From Verrucomicrobiota bacterium JB024 (GTDB lineage Bacteria; Verrucomicrobiota; Verrucomicrobiia; Opitutales; Cerasicoccaceae): a stretch of 44,389 nucleotides of DNA. The notes under the pieces were generated by a model. The model did not search any database. It worked only from the letters and a program-made list of their open reading frames with translations, and was not told where the DNA came from. Position 1 is the first letter of the stretch, and each line of letters starts with the position of its first letter. A program made the position numbers and the translations under genes. Below, one piece after another: positions 32,157 through 39,835 of this stretch. The stretch spans positions 1 to 44,389 of the forward strand of contig JAUTCS010000010.1 of the NCBI GenBank assembly GCA_030673825.1, read 5' to 3'.

Positions 32157-32754
32157 GCATCTGAAGCGGGCTGGCGTCGCCGACACGCTTAAGCTCCCCG
32201 CGCATGGTCAGCATGGCGCGGTTACCCGCGTTATCGATGGGGATCTCCTCGTAGCTCTCGATCACGAGCATCGTGCCCTCGGGCGTCTCGACGAAGGTGT
32301 CTGTGAGCTTGCGGCCGAGGGGATTGGCGTCATCGGCCGGGAGCCAGCTGAGGGTGTTGCCGTCGTCGCTGAGTTTGGCCACGAAGAAGTGTTCGCGGCC
32401 CTCCTGATCGGTTTCCGAGTAAATCCTGCCAGACTGGATGTACGTGCGCGAGAGGGAGGTGGAGAGTTCGCCATGGGCAGCCATCACGGCCTGCCCCTTG
32501 AGCACGTGGATACCATCGACCTCGTCCCACCAGTATTGCTGCTCGACCTCGATGCTCTGGAGCACACGGGCCATGCTGCGGATTTCGAACTTGCCGACCC
32601 AGCGACCGACATAGCGGTCGAGCACGGCGTTGAGGGCGGCGGTGCGCTCGTCGGAGGCAAGCTCAGGAGCGGCCTTGGTGGTGTCGGTCTGGGCTTGGAG
32701 AGGGGAGAGGGCGCACAGGCACGCCAGCGCGGCGACGGTCAATCGGGTCAGCAT
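32143..32754 (-). CDS. Exported protein of unknown function
   Basis: Encodes 203 residues with a signal peptide (TRLTVAALACLCALSPLQAQ). The mature part, from about 40, shows VGRWVGKFEIRSM and YWWDEVDGIHVLKG, a pattern like lipocalin-type DUF1579 relatives of Planctomycetota and Verrucomicrobiota, but I cannot confirm the family. It is probably periplasmic. The 3' end overlaps tatD in convergent orientation, and a MazG-type gene starts divergently 68 bp upstream. Confidence 0.72.
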   Translation of the reverse strand: MLTRLTVAALACLCALSPLQAQTDTTKAAPELASDERTAALNAVLDRYVGRWVGKFEIRSMARVLQSIEVEQQYWWDEVDGIHVLKGQAVMAAHGELSTSLSRTYIQSGRIYSETDQEGREHFFVAKLSDDGNTLSWLPADDANPLGRKLTDTFVETPEGTMLVIESYEEIPIDNAGNRAMLTMRGELKRVGDASPLQMPTPN

Positions 32755-32822
32755 AAGGTTTACAAGGATACGCGAAACTTTGCCGTTGGCAAGCGCGAGT
32801 GGGGCGGGGATACTCCCCAGCC

Positions 32823-33188
32823 ATGGCCGACGAGGATACCACGCTCGCCCAGCTCAAGGAGCGCGTTCAGGCATTTGCCCGGGAGCGTGACTGGGAGCAG
32901 TTTCACTCGCCCAAGAACCTGAGCATGGCCCTGGCCGCCGAGGCCGCCGAGCTGATGGAGCACTACCTGTGGCTGGACGGTCCCGCCTCGCATGCCCTGG
33001 GGGAGGACCCCGTCAAGCGCGCCAAAATCGAGGAAGAGCTGGCCGACGTCGTCATCTACGCGCTGGAGTTTGCCAACGTCACCGGTATCGGCCTGGCCGA
33101 GGCCATTGCTCGCAAGATGGCCCGCAACGCCGAGAAGTACCCCGTGGAAAAAGCCCGTGGCCGCGCCGACAAGTACGACGAACTCTAA
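32823..33188 (+). CDS. MazG-like nucleotide pyrophosphohydrolase
   Basis: The start MADEDTTLAQLKERVQAF gives 121 residues, a single all-alpha MazG/dCTPase-type domain. ALAAEAAELMEHYLW supplies the E-x-x-E metal-binding pair and EEELADVVIYALEFAN the second E-x-x-D. These enzymes hydrolyse NTPs or dNTPs to monophosphate and pyrophosphate and so clean the nucleotide pool; the nucleotide is not predictable. An inverted-repeat element begins 22 bp after its stop. Confidence 0.9.
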   Translation: MADEDTTLAQLKERVQAFARERDWEQFHSPKNLSMALAAEAAELMEHYLWLDGPASHALGEDPVKRAKIEEELADVVIYALEFANVTGIGLAEAIARKMARNAEKYPVEKARGRADKYDEL

Positions 33189-33210
33189 GCGGACTGCGCC
33201 GAATTAAGGA

Positions 33211-33443
33211 GTTGCCCGCGAAGACACGCGAAGGGGCGCGAAGGTTGTGCGCAGGATTTGGATCATGCTGAACGTTACTCGGGGTCTTTCTCTCGCGACG
33301 CGATCTATGGAAAGAAGGGCCGGTACTCGTCGTTGTCATCTTTCGACTCGCTACGCTCGCTCTGGATGACAACGCGGGCTTGAGGCGCTGTTTGGGGTTC
33401 CCAAAAAACCTTCGCGCCCCTTCGCGTGTCTTCACGGGCAAAA
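33211..33443. repeat. CGCGAAG-type inverted-arm element containing a GTCATCC-type pair
   Basis: The left arm (33211-33247) begins GTTGCCCGCGAAGACACGCG and continues with two more GAAGG units. The right arm (33404-33443) is its inverse with a single change in the GCGGGC end. Inside, CGTTGTCATC (33331-33340) and GATGACAACG (33364-33373) form a smaller inverted pair of another repeat family. It fills the gene-free stretch after the MazG-like gene. Confidence 0.75.
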
Positions 33444-33455
33444 TATCCTTCCTGC

Positions 33456-33548
33456 CTAAAATACGGTCACGGCCAGCAGGCCCACGCCGAGCAGAATGGC
33501 CAACAGGCTGAGAGCGGCGGCTTCGCGGCGGGTGAGTTTCAGGAGCAT
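33456..33548 (-). CDS. Candidate small membrane protein, 30 residues
   Basis: MLLKLTRREAAALSLLAILL followed by GVGLLAVTVF: a basic start and one hydrophobic helix. It begins 46 bp after the DUF1501 stop in the same direction and could be the third gene of that unit. The sequence looks like the N-terminus of a membrane-anchored protein, so a truncated remnant is possible. There is no clear ribosome-binding site. Confidence 0.35.
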   Translation of the reverse strand: MLLKLTRREAAALSLLAILLGVGLLAVTVF

Positions 33549-33594
33549 GACGGCGAGTGAACTGGATGAGCGGAAGGGAGGCAACCGGTCGTTT

Positions 33595-34836
33595 TTAAAC
33601 AAACGGCATCGGCTTGAAATCGCGTCCGATGACGGCGGTGGGCTGGGCCTGGAACCACTTGCTCAGGACGGTGGAATAGACTTGGCGGAAATCGGTCGAG
33701 AAGGTCAGGTCCTGATTTTTCTTCACACCGAGGTCGGGAGCCTGGCCTACAAGGTTTTTCTGGATACCCGTGCCCATGACAAAGAGCGGCGCAGCGGTGC
33801 CGTGGTCGGTGCCCCCGCTGGCGTTCTCGCTCGGGCGACGTCCGAACTCGGAAAAGGTCATGGTCAACACCTGGTCGTTGAGGCGGTGCCGCTCCAGGTC
33901 GAATTGAAAGGCTGCCAGCGCGGCGGAGAGCTCGCCCAGCAGCCGGGCGTGCTTGTCGGCCTGCCCGGAGTGGGTGTCGTAGCCGCCCTGCTTGACGAAG
34001 TACACGCGGGTCCCCAGCCCGGCGGCGATGAGCCCGGCCACACGCTTGAGGGACTGCGAGAGGCTGTCCCCGGGATACTTGGCCATGGGCTTGTATTTGT
34101 CCAAAACGTCGCCCACTCGGCGCTCGGTCACGATGGCGTCCATCAGCGTGTGCTGGAGGTACCCGGCGTTGCCCTCGCTGGCGGCGGTCTCGGCGACGCC
34201 TTCGAGCAGGTTAACCTCGCTCTCGGCGGACTTGCCGACGTTGCCCCGGGCGGGCATGCCGAAAATATTGTGCGGGCTCTGAGACTGGCAGGCCTGCGGC
34301 ATCTCGTTACCGATGTGGATGGCATCGGGGTCCGGGGTGACGGGCTGCCCGGCGCACTCGGCGTCGAAGTAGCGCCCGATCCAGCCTGTGCTGAGCGTCT
34401 TGTTGCTGTCCACGGCGGTTTCCCAGATCTCGGTCGAGCGGAAATGGCTGCGGTTGGGATTGGGATAGCCCACGTTCTGGACGATGGAGAGCTTTCCGCT
34501 TTTCCAGAGCTCGGCCATGTCGCCCATGGCCGGGTGCAGACCGGTCTGCTCATTTAGTCGGATGACCTTCTGGGCCGAGATAGCGAGCTTGGGCCGCAGG
34601 TTGTAATAGCGGTCGTCGGCGAAGGGGATGACGGTGTTGAGCCCGTCGTTACCGCCGGCGAGCTGCACGAGCACGAGGATGCTCCGATCGCGCTCGGCGG
34701 CGGGCACCTGCGCGGCGGCGGCCCGGGTGATGAAGGCCGGGACGAGTCCGCTGAAGGCGAGCAGGCCGATGCCCCCCGCCGAACTGCGGATGAATTCGCG
34801 GCGGGTCAGGGGAAGGCTCGGGTGCGGTTCGTTCAT
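33595..34836 (-). CDS. DUF1501 protein with twin-arginine signal
   Basis: The start MNEPHPSLPLTRREFIRSSA gives 413 residues. The Tat signal (LTRREFIRSSAGGIGLL, AFITRAAAA) indicates export of the folded protein. ILVLVQLAGGNDGLNTVIPF and DYDTHSGQ-like GGYDTHSGQADKH with TFSEFGRR and GTDHGTAAP are hallmarks of DUF1501, an alkaline-phosphatase-superfamily-like group common in Planctomycetota and Verrucomicrobiota. Its function is unknown. It follows the DUF1800 gene by 16 bp, the usual pairing. Confidence 0.92.
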   Translation of the reverse strand: MNEPHPSLPLTRREFIRSSAGGIGLLAFSGLVPAFITRAAAAQVPAAERDRSILVLVQLAGGNDGLNTVIPFADDRYYNLRPKLAISAQKVIRLNEQTGLHPAMGDMAELWKSGKLSIVQNVGYPNPNRSHFRSTEIWETAVDSNKTLSTGWIGRYFDAECAGQPVTPDPDAIHIGNEMPQACQSQSPHNIFGMPARGNVGKSAESEVNLLEGVAETAASEGNAGYLQHTLMDAIVTERRVGDVLDKYKPMAKYPGDSLSQSLKRVAGLIAAGLGTRVYFVKQGGYDTHSGQADKHARLLGELSAALAAFQFDLERHRLNDQVLTMTFSEFGRRPSENASGGTDHGTAAPLFVMGTGIQKNLVGQAPDLGVKKNQDLTFSTDFRQVYSTVLSKWFQAQPTAVIGRDFKPMPFV

Positions 34837-34852
34837 GGCTGGTGCGATGGGG

Positions 34853-36343
34853 TTAACAAAGCTGGTATTGGGGGGACTGGAGAATGGCCTGGATAATTTC
34901 GCGGGTACTGCGGTATTTGCCGCCTTCGGCGCGGGCGAGGTGATCTTCGAGTTTTTCGCGGTAATCTTCGCTCGGCTGAGCGGGCAGGAGCTTGTTGCAA
35001 AAGTGTCTGACGCCGAATTGCGGCGGCTGGTTAAAGACAAACTCCACGTCCTCCTTGGTGAGGGCGAAATGACCGTGTCCGGCCTCGCGGGCGGCTTCGA
35101 CATCCCGGCGCTCGTCGTCGTTGAGTTTGTCCAGATTGATTCCCCAGAAGAGGCTCTTTGTCAACTGGCGGCGGGCATCCAGCGTGGTGGCGTTGATCCA
35201 GTGCTTTCCGCCGACCCAGCCGCGCACGTTGGGCGGGTTGTAGAACTCCTGCCCCATGGCCCGGAGCTGGCCGAGCACGCGACCGGGGAGGGGGGCGACG
35301 TCCAGGTCCAGATTCTGGCAAGTGCCGACGTAGAACTGGACGGGGCACTTGATCAGGTTGGCCCGGTATTCGGGGGCGTAAAAGAGGCGGCTGGAGAAAA
35401 AGGTGCGCAGCAGCAGGCTCATGTCATAGCCGTTGGCGCGCCAGTGGCGGCCCAACTCGCTGACGAAGGGCTCCGGCAGCGGCTGTTCGCACAAGTAGAA
35501 GGTCACCAATTCCTTCGGGACAAAGGTCTCCGCCGCCGGCTGCTGGTAAACCAGGTCGATGACCTCGTCTCCGCCGAAATTACCGGTTTGTCCGAAGACG
35601 GTCTTGGGGCCGTCGTCGTGGTCTTTGGCGGAGAAATAGAAGCCCTTGTCATTGGCCCGGTAGCCGGTGAAGGCCCGGGCGGCCTCCTTGATGTCCTTTT
35701 CGCTGTAGTTGCCCTCGCCGAGCGTGAACAGCTCGAACAGCTCGCGGGCGAAATTCTCGTTCGGGGCCTTTTTCGAGCTGCGGTCCAGATTGAGGTACCG
35801 GATCATGGCGGGGGAGCGGCTGACGGCCTTGGCCAGCTCGGGGTAGGTTCCCAGGCCCTTGGTGCGCAGCAGGTTCTGGTGCTCGAAGAGGATCTCTGTG
35901 TCCTGCACGGTCTGGCGGTCCACGACGAAAATGTTTTGCAGGAAAAGTACGTACTTCTCCTGGGCGGAAAACTCCGGCTGGCGTCCCCGCTGGAGCCAGC
36001 GGATGCCGTAGTCCTGATACGCCTGGCTACGCTGCTGGCGTAGTTCGCGCTGGAGCTCGCGCCGCATCTCGGGGTCCTTGGTCTCACGGATCGTGAGCCG
36101 CATCTGCTCGGCGTTTTCGTCGAGCTCACGGGTTTCCTCCGGCATGGGCATCGGCCCGGCGGTCTTGAACCAGGCATTCAGGCTGGCGTCGAGCCCGAGC
36201 GCCCGCACGCGCTTGACTTGATCCTCGGTGGCGGCAAAACCGGCCCGCCGCAGCAAGTGCCGCGTCTCTTCTTCACCCCACTGTTCATGGGGGATCGCCT
36301 GCCAGGCCTGGCGCGGCGTGAGGTTTTTTATGCTCGTCGTCAC
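34853..36343 (-). CDS. DUF1800 protein
   Basis: A 496-residue protein starting with GTG. HLLRRAGFAATEDQV and, further on, NENFARELFELFTLGEGNYSEKDIKEAARAFTGY, quoted here in part, are the defining DUF1800 motifs; PPNVRGWVGGKHWIN lies near the C-terminal third. DUF1800 proteins are encoded next to DUF1501 proteins in many PVC-group bacteria and their function is not known. No signal peptide is seen, unlike its Tat-dependent partner. It is transcribed divergently from a lipoprotein gene across a 97-bp AT-rich gap. Confidence 0.92.
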   Translation of the reverse strand: MTTSIKNLTPRQAWQAIPHEQWGEEETRHLLRRAGFAATEDQVKRVRALGLDASLNAWFKTAGPMPMPEETRELDENAEQMRLTIRETKDPEMRRELQRELRQQRSQAYQDYGIRWLQRGRQPEFSAQEKYVLFLQNIFVVDRQTVQDTEILFEHQNLLRTKGLGTYPELAKAVSRSPAMIRYLNLDRSSKKAPNENFARELFELFTLGEGNYSEKDIKEAARAFTGYRANDKGFYFSAKDHDDGPKTVFGQTGNFGGDEVIDLVYQQPAAETFVPKELVTFYLCEQPLPEPFVSELGRHWRANGYDMSLLLRTFFSSRLFYAPEYRANLIKCPVQFYVGTCQNLDLDVAPLPGRVLGQLRAMGQEFYNPPNVRGWVGGKHWINATTLDARRQLTKSLFWGINLDKLNDDERRDVEAAREAGHGHFALTKEDVEFVFNQPPQFGVRHFCNKLLPAQPSEDYREKLEDHLARAEGGKYRSTREIIQAILQSPQYQLC

Positions 36344-36371
36344 CGCTGATTAATGTTAACCTCCACAACCA

Positions 36372-36400
36372 GTTAAAGTTCCGAACAATTTAACTTTAAC
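36372..36400. promoter_or_regulatory. Operator-like inverted repeat in a divergent promoter region
   Basis: GTTAAAGTT (36372-36380) and AACTTTAAC (36392-36400) are perfect inverse copies 11 bp apart, in the short AT-rich gap between DUF1800 and the lipoprotein gene. The arrangement suits a dimeric regulator. No regulator gene is adjacent. Confidence 0.4.
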
Positions 36401-36440
36401 CTATCCAAACATCCCTCAAACGCAAAACCAAAACCACCCT

Positions 36441-37025
36441 ATGCGACACCTCGTCCGCCGCGCTTTCGTACTCATTTCCTGCGCCCTGATCAGCCTGGTC
36501 GGCTTCAGTGGCTGCGAAACTTTCGATACGCCTGAAAACCTCGCCCTGATCTCCTCCATGAAGACCTTCCAGATGGGGGATGTTCACGGCAGCCTTAGTC
36601 AGTTCTCCTCGCGTAACCAGCAGGACGCGATCGTGCTGACGCAGGAAATGGTGGCCCGCCAGCTGGAGTCCCTCGGGTACCGCGAGGTGTCCGCCTCGGA
36701 ACAGGCCGACATGACCGTCATCCCGAGCTGGAGCTTCTACGAGGAGCGCAGCCCGGCGCTGCAAAATGCCGGGGCTGTCAGCTACGAGCAGTCCCTCTAT
36801 CAGGCTGGTACGACCAAGATGGCCCGTATGGGCCTTCAGATCCTTGGTGGCAGCGGGCAGGTCCTGTGGAGCTCTTCGAGCAACTGGGGCTTCCCCTCGG
36901 CGGTGAGTACGACTCAGGACTTTGCCAACGCTGCCCAACAGGCGCTGGCGGGTTTCCCCGAAGCCAAGCCTGAAGCCACTGACACCACCGTCCAGGCCAC
37001 CCCGACCGGCGACGCTGAGTCCTGA
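36441..37025 (+). CDS. Lipoprotein (DUF4136-like)
   Basis: A 194-residue protein. The signal peptide RRAFVLISCALISLVGFSGC ends with lipobox GFSGC (Cys 25). The mature part, with QEMVARQLESLGYREVSASEQADMTVI and a repeated Ser/Gln-rich style, resembles DUF4136-type envelope lipoproteins, but this is a loose match. The last 25 residues are a Pro/Thr/Ala tail. It has its own terminator and is divergent from DUF1800. Confidence 0.72.
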   Translation: MRHLVRRAFVLISCALISLVGFSGCETFDTPENLALISSMKTFQMGDVHGSLSQFSSRNQQDAIVLTQEMVARQLESLGYREVSASEQADMTVIPSWSFYEERSPALQNAGAVSYEQSLYQAGTTKMARMGLQILGGSGQVLWSSSSNWGFPSAVSTTQDFANAAQQALAGFPEAKPEATDTTVQATPTGDAES

Positions 37026-37061
37026 TCCGGGCGCACGCGGCCAACGGCCCGTTCTTTTTTC

Positions 37062-37097
37062 AAAACCTCCGCTCCGGTCATCGGGCGGAGGTTTTTT
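37062..37097 (+). terminator. Intrinsic terminator of the lipoprotein gene
   Basis: The stem AACCTCCG..CCG/CGG..CGGAGGTT is followed by TTTTTTG. It is the twin of the terminator after rplI. Confidence 0.9.
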
Positions 37098-37125
37098 GTG
37101 CACAAAAACGAAGCTGAAAGAATCA

Positions 37126-37210
37126 TTTCCCCGCGAAGAAACGCGAAGGCACGCGAAGGGAAACCACTTTTGCTCAACTTTGCGCTTCTTCGCGTGCCTT
37201 CGCGGGAAAT
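37126..37210. repeat. Inverted-arm repeat, CGCGAAG type
   Basis: The left arm (37126-37162) carries CCCGCGAAGAAACGCGAAGG and another ACGCGAAGG unit. The right arm (37181-37210) is the inverse, ending CCTTCGCGGGAAAT. The 18-bp centre is AT-rich. It separates the lipoprotein terminator from the convergent alr gene. Confidence 0.75.
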
Positions 37211-37240
37211 CTCTTGATCAAACTTCTTGGGGAAGTGGCG

Positions 37241-38374
37241 TCACAGCTCGCGCGGGGTCGTGTAGAGCCGGGGGACGCGCTTGGTGATCGAGCAGAAGGC
37301 TTCCCAGGGGATGCAGTCGGCCCAGCGGCTGAACTCCTGCACGCCGATCTCTTCTGCGCCCTGGCGACCGATAATGGTGACATTGTCCCCGGCCTGGGCT
37401 TCGGGTACGTCTGTCAGGTCCACGATGGTCTGGTCCATGGTCACGCGGCCCAGTACCGGGCAGCGCCGCCCCCGGATGAGTACCTGGGCCCGGTTGCTGG
37501 CGGTGGTGGGGATACCGTCGCCGTACCCGGCGGTGAGCACACCCAGCCGCGAATCCCGCTCCAGGTGGCGGGTCTGTCCGTAGCTGATTCCGGTGCCCGC
37601 GGGCAGGTGCTTGGTGATGCCGACGCGGGTGTGGAAGCTCAGAACGGGCTCGGGCTTGAGCTCGGCGAGGAAAGAGTCCGGGTAGGGCAGGCAGCCGAAC
37701 TGGAGCAGGCCCACGCGCACGGCGTTGAAGGGCGACTCGGGGCTGAGCGTTTCCAGGCCCGCGCTGTTGTCGGCGTGGATGAGCAGGTCGCGCGGGGCGG
37801 GCTCGGGCAGGGACTCCAGCACGCGCAGGAAGCGGTTGCGCTGCTCGTTGGTGAAGTCCGGGTCGGCGTCCGCGCTGGAAAAATGGGTAAAGATGCCCGC
37901 CAGCTTGAGCGCGGGCGTGGCCATGATTTTCCGGTAAAGCCCGGCGGCCTCCTCGTGCCAGACGCCGAGGCGGCCCATCCCGGTGTCGATCTTGAGGTGG
38001 ACGGGGAGGATGGTATTGGCCCGCTGCGCGGCGGCGGCGAGGCGCTCGACTTCTTCGGGGGTGGAAACGGTGGCGGTCAGCTCGTACTCGGCCAGGCAAC
38101 GCTCCTCTTCGGGCAGGACGGGACCGAGAACCAGGATCGGCCAGCCCCGGCCGACTTCGCGCAGCTCGGCGCCCTCGTACACGTTGGCCACGGCAAACAT
38201 GCTGGCCCCGCTCTGCATAAGCCGGGCGACCATGCGCGGCATCCCGTGCCCGTAGGCGTCGGCCTTGACGACAGCCACGTACTGCATGTGCGGCGGCAGC
38301 GCCGCCCGTATCCGTCCCAAGTTGCGCTCCAGCGCCCCCAGGTCAATTTCCGCCCAGCAACGATATGCTTTCAT
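37241..38374 (-). CDS. alr: Alanine racemase
   Basis: From [19 protein letters not shown] the protein has 377 residues. The PLP lysine is K37 in [10 protein letters not shown], and [23 protein letters not shown] and [14 protein letters not shown] are standard Alr motifs. It makes D-alanine for peptidoglycan. Upstream open frame to 38527 runs through a repeat element and is not coding. It lies 301 bp behind tsaB in the same direction, with nested repeats between. Confidence 0.96.
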   Translation of the reverse strand: MKAYRCWAEIDLGALERNLGRIRAALPPHMQYVAVVKADAYGHGMPRMVARLMQSGASMFAVANVYEGAELREVGRGWPILVLGPVLPEEERCLAEYELTATVSTPEEVERLAAAAQRANTILPVHLKIDTGMGRLGVWHEEAAGLYRKIMATPALKLAGIFTHFSSADADPDFTNEQRNRFLRVLESLPEPAPRDLLIHADNSAGLETLSPESPFNAVRVGLLQFGCLPYPDSFLAELKPEPVLSFHTRVGITKHLPAGTGISYGQTRHLERDSRLGVLTAGYGDGIPTTASNRAQVLIRGRRCPVLGRVTMDQTIVDLTDVPEAQAGDNVTIIGRQGAEEIGVQEFSRWADCIPWEAFCSITKRVPRLYTTPREL

Positions 38375-38446
38375 CGATTCGGTCAAGCCAATCACGACCC
38401 GCCCCCCCGTGCAATGCAGCAAATCGTTAAGCCCCGCTTTTTCCTC

Positions 38447-38672
38447 TTCACCACGGAGACACAGAGGAATGCCGGACCCACAGCGTTGATCATTTTTTGT
38501 TTTAACCACGGATGCCACGGATAACACCGATAAAAAGAAATATCCGGGCCATCCGCGCTATCCGTGGTTAAACAGAATTCCTCATTTCAACCCAGACCTG
38601 GTAACACTACCAAGGCTCAGCGGCACAAAAAAGATACTCTCTGTGCGCTCTGTGTCCTCTGTGGTTAAAAAA
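38447..38672. repeat. Nested TTAACCAC-type inverted-arm elements
   Basis: Outer pair: left arm CACCACGGAGACACAGAGG (38447-38470) and right arm CTCTGTG units ending CCTCTGTGGTTAAAA (38638-38672). Inner pair: TTTTAACCACGGATGCCACG plus a further CCGAT unit (38500-38535), with its inverse ending ATCCGTGGTTAAA (38543-38573). One element appears to have been inserted into another. No gene is visible in 38375-38675. Confidence 0.72.
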
Positions 38673-38675
38673 TAT

Positions 38676-39329
38676 TCAACCCGCGCGGTGGCGTTCCGGG
38701 GTCCAGGTGCGGTAAGTCGCCTCGCTAACCATGAACAGGCCGGGCGCGTCGGCGGGGGCGAGCAGGCCGGGCACGCTGAGCAGCTCCGGGTGCGCGGAAA
38801 GGTTGTTCGAGACGGGGACGGCGTGCGCGGGCGGGGTGTGCCAGGACTTGCGCTGGCTCAGGTGGTAAATCGCGCCGGTCAGCGCGTCGATGGCGTCGGG
38901 CTCGACTTCGGCGATGGTGCCACCGGGGCAGGGAAGCACATTCCAGCGCGTCTGCCGGGCCTCGGCGATGACGTGAAACGTCGCCCCGTCGGCGCGTTCG
39001 GTGCGGGCGATCAACGCGGCGGCCAGCGGCAGGCTGCGGCAGGTCAACAGCTCCGTGTGCTCCCAGGCCGGAAGCGCCCGCCAGGTGCGGATGGCCATGG
39101 CCGCGAGCCGGATGCCCAGGACCGAGCCCGGCCCCTCGCAGTGGACGAAGCGCCCGACCGCCTCCAGCGTTTCCCCGGCGTCATTCAGGCAGCCCTCCAC
39201 GAGCGAAAAAATGCTCTCCAGCGCCGGGCATTCCTCGGCCCGGTGGGCCAGCCAGCGGTTATCGCGCCAGAGCCCGGCCTGCACGGTGACCGAGCTGGCG
39301 TCGAGAAAGAGGGTGAGGCGGGCGGACAT
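38676..39329 (-). CDS. tsaB: tRNA threonylcarbamoyladenosine biosynthesis protein TsaB
   Basis: A 217-residue ASKHA-fold protein. LFLDASSVTVQAGLW is the first phosphate-binding strand and HCEGPGSVLGIRLAAMAIRTW corresponds to the GPGSFTGLRIG signature of TsaB. TsaB is the non-catalytic scaffold for TsaD in t6A37 modification of ANN-decoding tRNAs. The sequence is divergent beyond residue 110. It lies in the minus-strand run kinase-rpoN-hypothetical-tsaB-alr, preceded by a repeat-filled gap. Confidence 0.85.
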   Translation of the reverse strand: MSARLTLFLDASSVTVQAGLWRDNRWLAHRAEECPALESIFSLVEGCLNDAGETLEAVGRFVHCEGPGSVLGIRLAAMAIRTWRALPAWEHTELLTCRSLPLAAALIARTERADGATFHVIAEARQTRWNVLPCPGGTIAEVEPDAIDALTGAIYHLSQRKSWHTPPAHAVPVSNNLSAHPELLSVPGLLAPADAPGLFMVSEATYRTWTPERHRAG

Positions 39330-39339
39330 GGGAGGGAGA

Positions 39340-39519
39340 TTCGTAAATTTGAAGATTTGTAAATTTGAAAATTAATGGAGGTCAGGATCGGATGGCAATG
39401 CCCGCTCGCGCCCGCCATGACAAAAGTGTCGCGCCCCGTCGCTCATTGCAGCTTCGCCTGATACGCCCGCCTGTTTTTCTATTTTACGAATCTACGAATT
39501 TACAAATCTACTAATCTAT
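39340..39519. repeat. Inverted-arm repeat with period-8 AT-rich units
   Basis: The left arm (39340-39373) reads as octamers TAAATTTG, AAGATTTG, TAAATTTG, AAAATTAA. The right arm (39483-39519) reads CGAATCTA, CGAATTTA, CAAATCTA, CTAATCTA. They are roughly inverse, about 110 bp apart, with no ORF between. The architecture matches the GTTTGAGA elements although the octamer differs. Confidence 0.65.
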
Positions 39520-39834
39520 TCACCGCTTCCGCCAGGGCTGGTCCATGAGCTTTTCGATGTCGCCAGCGGCAAGCATCTTCCACAGCGCGAAAATACGCGG
39601 AGGCTTGAGGTCTTCCATCTCCCACTCAGGCACGGGTCGAATGTTGTTCTCCAGGGTAATGTAGCCGCCGGGAAAGACCGAGATCGTCCAGCCGGTCTCC
39701 AGGTGGGTAAGCCATACGTCCGGGTTCGAGCCGTCGTCGTCCTCGTCGTCGCCGACCGAGAGCAGGAGTTCTTTCAGGTGCTCGTCCGGCGGATTGATCT
39801 CGGTGATGCCCTCGCGGCTGGTCGTGTGGTACAT
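39520..39834 (-). CDS. Hypothetical protein, 104 residues, coupled to rpoN
   Basis: Not recognised. The protein is acidic, with SVGDDEDDDGSNPDVWLTHLETGWTISV (30-57, quoted in part) and the pattern WTISVFPGGYITLENN, reminiscent of small beta-rich immunity-like or Imm1-type folds, though this is only an impression. No signal peptide or membrane helix. The start lies 1 bp after the rpoN stop, so it is very likely translated from the same mRNA. A repeat arm ends just beyond its stop. Confidence 0.65.
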   Translation of the reverse strand: MYHTTSREGITEINPPDEHLKELLLSVGDDEDDDGSNPDVWLTHLETGWTISVFPGGYITLENNIRPVPEWEMEDLKPPRIFALWKMLAAGDIEKLMDQPWRKR

Positions 39835-39835
39835 T

